A DNA stretch of 64,000 bases from Leucaena leucocephala (lineage: Eukaryota; Streptophyta; Magnoliopsida; Fabales; Fabaceae), in the NCBI GenBank assembly GCA_037074615.1, contig CM073547.1:14910501-14974500 (forward strand), in the 5' to 3' direction. Below are positions 47,068 to 58,560 of the stretch, piece after piece; positions within the stretch are counted from its first letter, which is position 1; each line of letters starts with the position of its first letter. The translations under genes and the position numbers were made by a program. The notes below the pieces were generated by a model. That model had not been told where the DNA came from and did no database searches. It saw only the letters and a program-made list of their open reading frames with translations.

Positions 47068-49893
47068 TGTCACATCCTTATATTTATACATCTTAGGGAC
47101 CATTCAGTAGCACTTAAACCACTTTCAGGGTCATTGAAGTCTAAACACTTAATCTGGAATTTTATTCATATCGAGTACTGTTCACTGTGGCAAATTCCAG
47201 ATGAGTGACCTGATTTTGAAAATTTATAACTAATTCTATAAAAATCGAAATGAAGTGGTTCAAATTGCTACATGAAGCTAACTCAAATATATTTCAGGGA
47301 AAAATCATTGGTTGACCAATCCTTGACAAATCTCACGTGGGTCAACGTTTCAATCTTACTGTTCATCCAATGACTTTCTCCTGAATCCAGCATTCTGGTC
47401 CCAACTTTAACAATTTATATCTTTTCGTGTATACATCCAAATTAGACATTCTATATATCAAATTAAATCTTAGTATGTCTACTTTTTACCCTAAGAATTT
47501 CGTACATTAATTCAATCATTTACTATTTTTAATGATTTATCAAACATGAATGGGTCTTCACGAGTTACTGTTCACTGAGCCTATTTTCAGCATTTAGTCT
47601 TTACATACTCAAGCCTACAGCCAACACATATCAGTCATACAGGCCAGATAACAATTAATAAATAATCAACTGTTATATATTAGTACATGATTAACTCCCT
47701 CATATTGTATTACATCCTTTTCTGTCTAAAAACCGGCAGCATAACTGCTACAATTCTTCTTTAGAAAGTAACCGATGTTGTACCGATTCGGTAATTCCCT
47801 TATGCGAACTACCATTCTACATAGTACCCAGGAAAGACTGGATGAACCTGCTGGGTCCACTCACTTCCAGCCTCCTTAGACAGCACTACGTATATAGTAC
47901 GTATCAGTTCCTTTTTTTTCTTGTTCCGTCTTCGTTGCCGGAATTTCGGCAGCCTACCGGCGTCTCTTAAGATTTCCAAATTTTATTTTGATAGAACCTC
48001 CCTTGTAATGTTATGTTTGGGAATGAGATTCAAAAGAATCCCAGTAACAACAATCATAACAAAATATGTAATGCAAAGTGACGGTGCTTGCTTGTGACTG
48101 TGTACAGATAAGTATGCTGCATGCTTCCATATTCAATAACATATGATCATAGCATTGGAATAGAGCTTCAAGCATAACATATAGGACAACAATCAACCAA
48201 ACAAAACAACACATCACAAAGACATTACATAAGAGCTAGGATTAGTTATTACCTCAAAAGCAGAGCTTCAGAACTTCCTTACTACTTCCAACTCCACCAG
48301 AACTTCCTTTCTTTCTTTCTTTCTCCTTCTCTCTCTTCTTTCTCTCTCTTTTCTTGCCAAAAACGTGGGATGCATAAATGGGAGGGGAAGGGGGTATTTA
48401 TAGCTTTAATGGATGGCATTCTTGTAATTTTGAAGCCATCTGAACATGTGGTCCTGGTTTTTCCTGGAATTTCCTATTTTCTTTAATTCTTTTTACTGCA
48501 TCACCCTGGACACCTCATGGGACACCTCATAGGACACCTCACCACCCATATTCTTCATGTGACGAAATTTGGAGGTTCTGGAAGCTTTCCGGTCCAATCT
48601 GGTACTGGCCCGGTCCATCGCCTCGAAAAACGTGCCGCTTTCTGAATCTGATGTTTCTGAAGATCCTTTTTACGTCTACTGACCTCACATTTAGTATCTA
48701 GACCCTTTATATCATTAACTTTTTAATACTGGGTCCAGACCCAATTACAGATCCCCTGCGAAATGACCAGAATGCCCTTGGTGCCCTATCTTGTCCTATT
48801 TTAATCCCTAAGGGCAAAATCGTCATTTCACACCTTTCTGGACCCTGTCAAAGCTTATACTGGCTCTAGTCAACCTTATTTAGACATGTCTTGACCTCTG
48901 GGTCTGTCCAAAATGACCAGAATACCCTATATTCATCTGCTGCCCTTTTTGTACAACATAGGGGCATTTTCATAATTTCCCACTTTTCCGGGGTTCTGCT
49001 GGACACTGGCCCACCTATCAGTCCAAGAGTCTTATTGGGCCTCTAATGGCGCCATTTTCGGGCTTCCTGGTTCCATTACCTGTATGGCACGCATTACGAG
49101 GAATCTTCCTTTAACACAATTCATTGAATATTTTGACTATTATTTACCGAGTATATACCTTTTCCGGACACCGGCTCTTTTTCCCAGATATAGCGTCCTA
49201 CTGTGTTCAGGCATCCTTGGGGGTTATAACGGTCATCTGACCGAAGTCATCCGATCGCATTCAGCCTCTTTAAAAATACCGATAAATCTCCTACCCGGAT
49301 CCCCGGAGGCCTCACACTCCGTCTGGATTTTTTTATTTTGTGAATAACTTTTCCTACAGACCTCCTATCGGTATCCTGTCAGTTTCCCGACATCCGCCCA
49401 TAAAGGCGCATCATCCTGTATTTTCCCACTTATATCTGAAATCTAGGGTATCTGATATAAATTTTTATAACTTTTGGACGATCAGTCCATTTCTGGCTAT
49501 CTGGAGTCTTCAAAAATTCCGGTATTAGGCTTGGTTACCCGGCGTCACCTGCCCTACCTTCTGGTAGAATCTGGGACTGAAATGCTATCGGGCAGTGCAA
49601 ACCACTTCTGGCCTATTTTCTTTAATTATACTTTAGCCCCAGGGAACTTTTCCTTCTTTATAATTAAGTCCCTTAATTTGGCTAAAATTACACTTTAAGA
49701 CCCCATATTTTTGTCTTCCTTTCATTCCTAACTTTAAACTTTCCATAATTGCATTTAGGTCCCTTAATTTCCTTTCTTTTGCAATTTAATCCTTTTCTTT
49801 ACATAAAGGTACACATGTTTTTCCTGAAACAGAGCTCATATATTCCGTTTAATCTGTACATAGGAACTAGTACAGAAAATTAAGGATATTACA
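47068..49893 (-). mobile_element. Ty3/gypsy solo LTR 3, TSD TTCCA
   Basis: Plus strand TGTCACATCC to GGATATTACA, 2,826 bp, with TTCCA at 47063-47067 and 49894-49898. Excising it restores the copia LTR reading (CGAACAGCG-TTCCA-ACCACG). TATA box on the minus strand at 48395-48403; a pyrimidine tract of CTTT units is at about 48308-48352. Open stretches at 48011-48217, 49084-49347 and 49474-49698 are chance readings inside the LTR. Confidence 0.95.
48395..48403 (-). promoter_or_regulatory. Probable TATA box of gypsy solo LTR 3
   Basis: Minus-strand CTATAAATA followed by a purine-rich stretch and, about 45 bp on, a GA microsatellite. Conserved in LTRs 1 and 2. Confidence 0.65.
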
Positions 49894-51471
49894 TTCCAAC
49901 CACGAATGACGTGCTAGTGTCTCCTGTCCCTCCAAGGCTTTCTCAAGAGTTCGTCCTCTCCGTCTCTACTTCAGCAGTTTCTTATCTGCAAACCTTGTGC
50001 AGATTCCGTTCGGCCCTTTTGTGTTATGTGTTATCTTCAAAACGTAGCTCCTAAAATCGGATATATAGGATGCTCTGCGTTTTTCTCAACCGAATTGGAT
50101 TTTGGAATTAATCTATATTAATTCCGAATACAATATCACATATTATACAATTTGATAAGAAACTAATTAAATAAATAATGTTTATATTAAATAAAGATAA
50201 GATTAGACTGTATTTGATTTATTGTCATAAATCAAATTTGAGATATCCTATCAATTTGAATTTCAAATTCAAACGTGATAGAGATTTAATTTATCCTTAT
50301 AAATTAAATCTTGTAAATATCTCTTATATGAGATATCCTATCAATTTGAATTTCAAATTCAAACGTGATAGAGATTTAATTTATCCTTATAAATTAAATC
50401 TTGTAAATATCTCTTATATGAGATATCCTATCAATTTGAATTTCAAATTCAAACGTGATAGAGATTTAATTTATCCTTATAAATTAAATCCTATATATCC
50501 CTTATATATAATATATATATATACGAATTTATATATATACGAATATAAATATAAATAAATATATACATCAACCCTGGATCATTCATTGAATCTAGACACG
50601 TCTTAGATTTAATGAATCTGGACATCATAGCTCGTGTTGGGCTATTTTGTGTGCGACCCTGTAGGCCCATATGAAGTTGGCAGTGGGCCATTTGCTATAC
50701 TGGCCCACAAGTCGCAAGAGGTCTCTAGCAAGACATAACGACTACCCAAATCATATGAGAATCGATAAACGATGTAACCTTTTATACAACCATATCATGT
50801 CCCTTCTGTCACGCGATATTTTTGTCATGGATGAGGCATGGATAATGTCATCCTCCTATTCCTGACCGTTACTTTCTCGATCCCTGAGTAGTCTGACTAT
50901 AGAAATGGAACTACCTTTCCATTACAGTATGGCCATACATTTCTCAGACTCACTCATCGAGGGGCCCAGTAATATCTCTCTACGAATGTGAGGGACAAAT
51001 TCCATCTTGACCATTCACATTCCTCCGCATGAAAAACCACTAAGCCCGAACATAGTCTTTATGATCACTCGGTCAAAATTGACTTTTGACTAGGCCAAAG
51101 CTGAGCGTTTGTCATGTAGGAATCCATGATGATCTTAGGTCAAAGGGCATAGTGACATGGTTTGTATATGAGAGAAGATTATGACGTAACCCATGCAACT
51201 CTCTCATAGCGGGTCGGTCCAACACCTTGTACTCTTACAAGTGCATATGACTTTGATTTATATCTCTATACATCTTCAAAGTCATACTGGTCTTATTTCA
51301 TCTCTGCTCCCGCATAGATGACCGACCAGGGACATTTAGGATAAGATCATGAATTATCCAAGGATGGTCATCACAGTAAACATGCAAATAATATGATAAC
51401 ACAATTAATAAATTTATAAATCAATAATGTTCATAAGACAATGATTGGCCCCTAGGGCATGTTTTCCAATA

Positions 51472-51480
51472 ACCTCCCAC
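51472..51480 (-). promoter_or_regulatory. Polypurine tract of the copia element
   Basis: Minus-strand GTGGGAGGT abuts the 3' LTR start (TATTGG at 51471). It lies just after the end of the RNase H reading at 51486, as in other copia elements. Confidence 0.8.
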
Positions 51481-51485
51481 TTGCA

Positions 51486-52965
51486 CTAGGTACAATCATT
51501 AATTTGAGTAATTCCCATTGACCTAACATGACTCTCATGCTTTGCCTGCACAAGCAACTTTGTTAGAGGATCAGCAACATTGTCTTCTCCTGCTACTTTG
51601 CATATCTTTATATCACCTCTATCGTTGATTTCTTTGATGAGATGAAAGCGCCTGAATATATACTTGGTCCTTTGATGTGACCTAGGCTCTTTAGCCTGTG
51701 TAATGGCACCGCTATTGTCACAGAGCAAAGTTATTGGATCTGAGATGGTAGGTATCACCCCTAGTTTCATGATGAACTTCCTGATCCAGACGGTTTCCTT
51801 AGCTGCATCAGATGCTGCTATATACTCAGCTTCCATTGCAGAATCTGCTACAGTGCTCTGCTTAGAGCTCTTCTAGCTTACTGCTCCATTATTAAGGAGG
51901 AATATATATCCAGACTACGATTTTTAGTCGTCCTAGTCAGTTTGGAAACTCGCGTCTGTGTAACCAGTTACACAGAGTTCGTCATCCAATCCACCATAGA
52001 CCAAGAATAAGTCCTTAGTCCTTCTCAAGTACTTAAGGATATTCTTGACAGCAGTCCAATGGCCCTCACCAGGGTCTTGTTGATATCTGCTAGTCATACT
52101 TAAGGCAAATGAGACATCCGGTCGAGTACATAACATGGCGTACATGATAGATCCTATAGCCGAGGCATATGGAACTTTACTCATGCGACCTCGCTGATCA
52201 GGTGTACTAAGACACAGATCTTTGCTGAGGTGATTACCATGAGACATGGGTATGAAACCCCTTTTTGATTCGTGCATACTGAACCTATGCAGTATTTTGT
52301 CTATGTATGTACTCTGACTGAGTCCTAGAAGTCTTTTAGATCTATCTCTATAGATCCTGATTCCTAGGATGTAGGTGGCTTCACCCAAGTCTTTCATCGA
52401 GAAAGACTTTCCTAACCAAGACTTGACAATCTGCAAGGTAGAAATGTCATTCCCAATAAGTAGGATGTCATCGACAGAGTACCAAAAACACAACTATGCT
52501 CCCACTAACCTTCTTGTAGACACAAGGTTTATCAATGTTTTAAAGAAATCCAAACTCTTTGACTACTTCATCAAAATGATGATTCCAACTCCGAGAGGCT
52601 TGCTTCAGTCCATAAATGGACCTTTGAAGCTTGTACACTTTACCAGAGTCCTCGGAATGCACAAACCCTTCAGGTTGTGTCATGTACACATCCTTAAGGA
52701 GCTTTCCATTAAGGAAGGTTGTCTTGATGTCCATCTACCATATTTCATAGTCATAATATGCTGCTATGGCAAAGAGGATTCTTATTGATTTGGCCATTGC
52801 AACTGGGGAAAAGGTCTCATCATAGTCGACACCATGAGTTTGACTAAATCCTTTTGCAACAAGTCATGCCTTGAAGATATTTATATTGCCATCCATGTCA
52901 GTTTTCTCCTTAAAAATCCACTTGCACCCGACAGTTTTTACACCTTCAGGCAGGTCGACTAAGGT
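51486..52965 (-). pseudogene. Copia reverse transcriptase and RNase H, broken
   Basis: Minus-strand pieces in order: MDIKTTFLNGKLLKDVYMTQ and IYGLKQASRSWNHHF (52734-52540); VDDILLIGNDISTLQIVKSW then FSMKDLGEATYILGI (52493-51933); and MEAEYIAASDAAKETVWIRK with TLLCDNSGAITQ and RTKYI (51836-51486). These are the copia RT fingers/palm, the YVDD box region, the connection domain (KVPYASAIGSIMYAM) and RNase H (A-E-Y-I-A, D-N-S-G-A). Stops fall before the palm, after EFGFL, three within the stretch after YTDASFQTD, and one where Trp is expected before KSSKQ. A small deletion just before the YVDD box changes frame, so the apparent YSVDD is an artefact. The enzyme would copy element RNA; this copy cannot. 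Confidence 0.9.
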
Positions 52966-54131
52966 CTAAACCTTATTGTCGTACATGGATTGCATTTCAG
53001 ACTTCATGGCATTAAGCCACTTTTCAGAGTTTGGTCCCACTATAGCTTCTCGATAGGTAGTTGGCTCATTATGCTCAATGAGCAACACATCACGACTGTC
53101 AGAAATCAGAAATCCATATCTCTGAGGCTGAAGTCGTGTCCTATTAGACTTCCGTGGACCTTGCGTGACTTGAGGAGTCTCAACAACTTGTTGTGAGTCT
53201 TCTGTATTTTCCATCTGCAGTTCTGTGGTGTCTTGTGGCTCTCGAACTTCTTCAAGGTGTACCTTACTCCCATTGGTTCTTTTAGAGATAAATTCTCGTT
53301 CGAGAAAGATACCATTTCTGACAACAAACACTTTGTTATCAGCAGGGTTGTAGACGTAATATCCCTTGGTTTCCTTAGGATATCCCACAAAGAGGCATTT
53401 TGAGGATTTGGGCGCTAATTTGTCTAAGACTTGTTGCTTAACATAGACCTCGCATCCCCAAATCTTGAGGAAAGACAAACTAGGTGTCCTTGCAGTCCAT
53501 ATCTCATACGGAGTCTTTTCGATTGCCTTATATGGAACATGATTGAGTGTGAACGTAGCTGTCTCTAGGGCATGGCCCCAAAAGGAGGGCGGAAGATCTG
53601 TTTGACTCATCATGGATCGAACTATATCTAATAGTATTCGATTCCTCCGTTCAGAAACACCATTCCATTGTGGTGTCCCTGGAGGAGTTAATTGTGAGAC
53701 TATCCCACAACTCCCAAGATGATCTATGAACTCTTAGCTCAAATATTCACCACCCCGATCAGATCGAAGGGCTTTAATTATTTTGCCAAGCTGGTTTTGT
53801 ACTTCATTTTGAAATATCTTGAACTTTTCAAAAGACTCAGATTTATGTTTCATCAGATAGATGTACCCATATCTGCTGAAATCATTCTATGAATGTTATG
53901 AAGTACGAATAACCTCCTCTGGCATTTGTGTTCATCGGTCCACACACATCTATGTATGAGGCCCAATAAATCAGTGGCCCTCTCACTGTGCCCAGTGAAG
54001 GGTGACTTTGTCATCTTTCCTAACAAGCAAGACTCGCAAGTGTCATATGATTCAAAATCAAATGAGTTTAGAAATCCATCTTGATGGAGTTTGGAAATGC
54101 GTTTCTCATTTATGTGGCCCAGACGACAGTG
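52966..54131 (-). pseudogene. Copia integrase, broken
   Basis: Beyond the stop at 54131 (TAG where Trp precedes HCRLGH) the minus strand reads the integrase zinc-finger end: ISKLHQDGFLNS, then YDTCESCLLGKMTKSPF. The catalytic core is cut by at least two small indels near 53940-53970 but keeps IKALRSDRGGEYLS and PPGTPQWNGVSERRNR (D-x-x-G-G-E-Y and the N-G-V-S-E-R-R-N signature with its Glu). One stop follows EYLS. The piece 53613-52966 is open for 215 residues: MMSQTDLPPSFWGHALETA, IWTARTPSLSFLKIWGC, then the C-terminal region and the start of RT (NEPTTYREAI, EKWLNAMKSEM). It would insert element DNA; inactive here. Confidence 0.9.
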
Positions 54132-55466
54132 CTAGAGGTATGTCAGATTCAAATCGTTCGGTTTGACCCTTTTGGCTGTTATGTTATAGATATTTCCATG
54201 ATTGGGTTGTTCCAAATTTAATATGTAATGATCAACATGCAAATCACCATGAGCATAGAAAACATCATTACGATAAATAGAACATCTACTATTCCCAGCA
54301 ATGGAAGTGAAACCTTCCTTATCCAAATAAGAAAGTGAAACAATGTTACTACTTAAAGCAGGAACATAATAGCAATTGCTCAAAACTAACAAAAGCCCAG
54401 TGGGCAGAACTAATTCATAAGTGCCTACAGCTAACGCAGCAACCCTTGCTCTGTTTCCAACTCGTAGGTCAACCTCGCCCTTTTTCAGCTTCCTACTGTC
54501 CTTTAGTCCCTGCACATTTGTACAAATGTGAGAACCACATGTAGTATCTAATACCCATGAAGTGGAAGTAGAAAGATGAATGTCTATAACATAAATACCT
54601 GAAGCGATAGCCCCGCTATCCTTCTTGTTCTTTTTCAGATCTTTGAGGTAGAGTTTGTAATTTCTCTTCCAATGACCAGGTTTATTGCAAAAGAAACAGA
54701 CTCGTTCCTTAGGAGGCTTTGCCTTCCTTGGTGCAGGCTTGGTTTCGGGCTTGCCTGACTCTTTGGTCTTACCTGATGAGCCATGACCCTTCCCCTTGCC
54801 TTTGCCTTTCTTTTTCATACCCTTTCCTTTCTGAACCATCAAAATAGTACTGGGCTTCTTCTTAAGACTCGGCTCAGCAGTTTTAAGCATCCCATGCAGT
54901 TCAGAAATAGATTTCTCCATGTTTTTCATGTTGTAGTTCATGACAAACTGGTCATAACTTTCTGGGAGTGAGTTCAAGATCAAATCCGTAGGTAACTCCT
55001 GGCTCATGGGAAATCCAAGCCTTTCAAGGTGATCAATGTACCCTTTCATCTTTAAGACATGAGTACTGACTGATAAACCTTCAGCCATCTTGCAAGAATG
55101 TAAGGCCTTAGTGGTCTTATATCTCTCTTGCCTTGCCTGTTGCTGGAACATTTCCTTGAGATGCACAATCATCTCATAAGCCTCCATGTGTTCGAGATCT
55201 CTTTGGAGCTCTGGAACCATGGTGGCTAGTATCAAGCATCCCATATCGACAGAGTCTTCCTTATGCTTCGTGTAAGCATCTCTCTGAGCTCTAGGAGCAT
55301 TGGCCGCTGGCTCCTCAGGAATGGGTTGATCTAGGACATGCGCCTTTCTTTCCTGCTTGAGAACAATTCTCAAGTTCCAAAACCAGTCAAGAAAGTTTGT
55401 CCCATTAAGTTTGTCCTTCTCAAGGACAGATCGCAACGATAATGTAGCAGTATTACTAGTCGTCAT
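54132..55466 (-). pseudogene. Copia gag and protease (long open reading)
   Basis: The longest open reading in the window. The likely start is the Met at 55466 (MTTSNTATLSLRSVLEKDKL), the 13th codon of the open frame from 55502, because the copia-type gag pattern begins there. Residues about 15-220 form the UBN2-type gag domain (LNGTNFLDWFWNLRIVL, MVHLKEMFQQQARQERYKT-like stretch, DLILNSLPESYDQFVMNY). A Lys/Gly-rich linker leads to a zinc knuckle CFFCNKPGHWKRNY, where the final Cys is Tyr. The protease follows, with WVLDTTCGSHICTNVQGL: the D-T-G active site has become D-T-T. It ends at 54132, before a TAG replacing Trp in the integrase. Gag is nearly full length, but the knuckle and protease are defective. 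Confidence 0.9.
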
Positions 55467-55502
55467 GATTCTACAATTAAAAATATGCAATTCAATTAGC
55501 AA

Positions 55503-56660
55503 TCTCCCACTAAATAAATAACCCTCAATGCATTAGTTAGTGGGCTAAGATCCATATTGGGCTTAAACTTAAGTCCGCTTTGGCAAGACGCTTAAATTAA
55601 GTTATTTAAGTAGGTAACACCTTTACCAATTACATCAAATGTAACTCTTAGATATTTATGGGATTCTATCATCATATGATCTGGCATGTTTTTAATCCCA
55701 TCTAATGCCTTGAGACCCAAAACCGTTTTGTTAATCTCAATTAAGTCAAACAATAATAAACATGTGAGAGTAGCACCATTACTCTTGCTTATCTCCCCAA
55801 GATAACTCAAAAGCACCCACTTTGGTAGTGTCGACAATTGAGCGATCGAGGTTTTGATAAGTGTTCATAAATTGACGGCATCATGACTTAAGATTTTATT
55901 TAGAGGGCCTAATTTAACTATCACCAATGTTTATAAAAATGCATGTTTCTCAGTTTGTATCTCATACAAGTAATATGCATGTGCTGATATAATCATAATA
56001 CGCATAATCTAAACGTGATACAATATGGCTCACCTATCCTAACTCCCCTCAAGCCAATGAGAGGAGCTCTCTAGTAAGAAAAGGGAAATTACATATAGAA
56101 ACCTCTTTTAACATTCGAGGGGAGTGAGATGAGAAGAGAAGGTACATTAAGAGTATATAGAGGAAGGCACGACACGCAAGCCGTATTTAAAAATTACAAC
56201 ACTTGTAATCTAGAGCCATATTCTTCACCATACCCAAACATTCAAGAATCAATATTCAGATTTAATTCAAGGGTAATTAATGTTTCGTATCTAAAACATT
56301 CACCAAATAACATATGTTACGGATATGTTGCGCTACGAACAGGTAGCCACGGTGGTCCCGCTAGCCAGTTAGTGGGCGGCAGTCCCGCTAGCCGGTTAGC
56401 GGGCGGGGTCTGGGGGCAGCACCCCGAGAAGAAAAATTTTGTTTCATAAATAATCATGAATCTGCATTCGATTTTCTTAGACCCCATCTACGTTAATTGA
56501 TCAAATCAAAGCGCATCACCACCGATTTCAATTCCCTTTTAGATTCTTTTTATGTCATACATAACACGGATTCCTTATATGTCATACTTAAAACGCATAT
56601 TATATGATCGGCTATGAATGAATCAATAATCAAGCCTAACTTAAACACAAAACGGCATGC
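55503..56660 (-). other. Untranslated leader of the copia element
   Basis: About 1.2 kb between PBS and gag. An 81-residue open stretch on the minus strand (55837-55592) has no family I recognise and is probably chance. The notable part is a GC-rich block at 56330-56432, listed separately. The rest is AT-rich with no visible genes. Confidence 0.7.
56330..56432 (-). promoter_or_regulatory. GC-rich hairpin block with 27-bp direct repeat in the copia leader
   Basis: Two 27-bp direct repeats at 56355-56381 and 56382-56408 (GTCCCGCTAGCC-type). On the minus strand the second holds CCCGCTAACCGGCTAGCGGG, a perfect 7-bp-arm hairpin. Next to it GGGGTGCTGCCCCC forms another stem. It is strikingly GC-rich against the AT-rich element. 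The position suits an RNA packaging or dimerisation signal, which is inference. Confidence 0.65.
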
Positions 56661-56671
56661 CTCTGATACCA
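56661..56671 (-). promoter_or_regulatory. Primer binding site (initiator tRNA-Met type)
   Basis: Minus-strand TGGTATCAGAG lies one base after the 5' LTR end (...TTACA at 56673). This matches the 3' end complement of plant initiator methionine tRNA used by most copia elements. Confidence 0.92.
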
Positions 56672-56672
56672 C

Positions 56673-58560
56673 TGTAAGGAATTTGAAGACACACAGCAGA
56701 AATTAATTTAAAAATTTTTCATTCCTTGCCAGGATCTACCGTATGTGTTTAAGTCAAGTGGGAAGAAGCATTACCTGTAGTGTGCCTCAGCGACGTCCAC
56801 AGCTTCTCTCCGCGGTTGGTGATCTCTTTTCGATCGTAAGGAGACGTCCATAGCTTCTCTCCGTGGCTCGTGCTCTCTTTTTGATCGCAAGAAGTCGGCT
56901 CCTCAGGTCGTCTTCCTCTACTGGTATCCACACGAACAGCGTTCCAACCACGAACGACGTGCTAGCGTCTCCTGTCCCTCCAAGGCTTTCTCAAGAGTTC
57001 GTCCTCTCCGTCTCTACTTCAGTAGTTTCTTATCTGCAAACCTTGTGCAGATTCCGTTCGGCCCTTTTGTGTTATGTGTTATCTTCAAAACGTAGCTCCT
57101 AAAATCGGATATATAGGATGCTCTGCGTTTTTCTCAACCGAATTGGATTTTGGAATTAATCTATATTAATTCCGAATACAATATCACATATTGTACAATT
57201 TGATAAGAAACTAATTAAATAAATAATGTTTATATTAAATCCGTCCCACAGATTTAATTCACCTATTTATTTAATTTAAATAAAGATAAGATTAGACTGT
57301 ATTTGATTTATTGTCATAAATCAAATTTGAGATATCCTATCAATTTGAATTTCAAATTCAAACGTGATAGAGATTTAATTTATCCTTATAAATTAAATCT
57401 TGTAAATATCTCTTATATGAGATATCCTATCAATTTGAATTTCAAATTCAAACGTGATAGAGATTTAATTTATCCTTATAAATTAAATCTTGTAAATATC
57501 TCTTATATGAGATATCCTATCAATTTGAATTTCAAATTCAAACGTGATAGAGATTTAATTTATCCTTATAAATTAAATCCTATATATCCCTTATATATAA
57601 TATATATATATACGAATTTATATATATACGAATATAAATATAAATAAATATATACATCAACCCTGGATCATTCATTGAATCTAGACACGTCTTAGATTTA
57701 ATGAATCTGGACATCATAGCTCGTGTTGGGCTATTTTGTGTGCGACCCTGTAGGCCCATATGAAGTTGGCAGTGGGCCATTTGCTATACTGGCCCACAAG
57801 TCGCAAGAGGTCTCTAGCAAGACATAACGACTACCCAAATCATATGAGAATCGATAAACGATGTAACCTTTTATACAACCATATCATGTCCCTTCTGTCA
57901 CGCGATATTTTTGTCATGGATGAGGCATGGATAATGTCATCCTCCTATTCCTGACCGTTACTTTCTCGATCCCTGAGTAGTCTGACTATAGAAATGGAAC
58001 TACCTTTCCATTACAGTATGGCCATACATTTCTCAGACTCACTCATCGAGGGGCCCAGTAATATCTCTCTACGAATGTGAGGGACAAATTCCATCTTGAC
58101 CATTCACATTCCTCCGCATGAAAAACCACTAAGCCCGAACATAGTCTTTATGATCACTCGGTCAAAATTGACTTTTGACTAGGCCAAAGCTGAGCGTTTG
58201 TCATGTAGGAATCCATGATGATGTCAGATCAAAGGGCATAGTGACATGGTTTGTATATGAGAGAAGATTATGATGTAACCCATGCAACTCTCTCATAGCG
58301 GGTCGGTCCAACACCTTGTACTCTTACAAGTGCATATGACTTTGATTTATATCTCTATACATCTTCAAAGTCATACTGGTCTTATTTCATCTCTACTCCC
58401 GCACAGATGACCGACCAGGGACATTTAGGATAAGATCATGAATTATCCAAGGATGGTCATTACAGTAAACATGAAAATAATATGATAACACAATTAATAA
58501 ATTCATAAATCAATAATGTTCATAAGACAATGATTGGCCCCTAGGGCACATTTTCCAACA
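56673..58560 (-). mobile_element. 5' LTR of the copia element
   Basis: 1,888 bp from TGTTGGAAAATGTGCC (minus strand, starting 58560) to TTACA (56673). Contains three palindromic repeats (57325-57590), a TATA box at 57868-57875 and the (TA)n tract near 57600. It is near-identical by eye to the 3' LTR apart from the 41-bp deletion there and scattered changes, more frequent in the last ~270 bp. Confidence 0.93.
57868..57875 (-). promoter_or_regulatory. Probable TATA box of the copia 5' LTR
   Basis: Minus-strand TATAAAAG within GGTTGTATAAAAGGTTACAT, about 690 bp into the LTR. The same sequence is conserved in all sufficiently complete copies in the window (for example near 15147, 16932 and 30252). 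Transcription would start about 30 bp downstream. Confidence 0.65.

Larger units (their letters stand above)
46794..51471 (-). mobile_element. 3' LTR of the copia element, split by gypsy LTR 3
   Basis: LTR sequence at 46794-47067 and 49894-51471. It begins on the minus strand as TATTGGAAAAC (TG changed to TA). Compared with the 5' LTR it lacks a 41-bp stretch near 50184 (the CCGTCCCACAGATTTAATTC region). By eye, the 50220-51400 segment is almost identical to 57300-58480. Confidence 0.92.
46794..58560 (-). mobile_element. Copia element with internal region, nested in LTR h
   Basis: A minus-strand Ty1/copia element: 5' LTR 56673-58560, PBS 56661-56671, leader, broken gag-pol 55466-51486, PPT 51472-51480, 3' LTR 51471-46794. 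It is flanked by TCTAG (46789-46793) and TCTAT (58561-58565), a 5-bp duplication with one change. Across it, the host LTR h reads through (TAAATCTC then TATCACGTTTG). Its 3' LTR carries a gypsy solo LTR. Net of that nest it is about 8.9 kb. It is the only copy in the window with coding sequence. Confidence 0.93.

Noticed and set aside
49084..49698. Open readings of 62-87 residues as small host genes
   Set aside because: They fall wholly within gypsy solo LTR 3, which has a clean TTCCA duplication, and show no recognisable domain.
52440..52493. Unusual YSVDD reverse transcriptase active site
   Set aside because: A small deletion just upstream changes frame; the other frame gives the normal Y-V-D-D context, so it is damage rather than a variant enzyme.
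52375..52788. 137-residue plus-strand open reading
   Set aside because: Exactly antisense to the copia reverse transcriptase remnant, which carries the real motifs.
55592..55837. 81-residue open reading in the copia leader as an accessory gene
   Set aside because: No recognisable domain and short; without related copies it cannot be told from chance.
56661..56671. tRNA-like sequence
   Set aside because: Only the short primer-binding complement of initiator tRNA-Met is present; no cloverleaf surrounds it.
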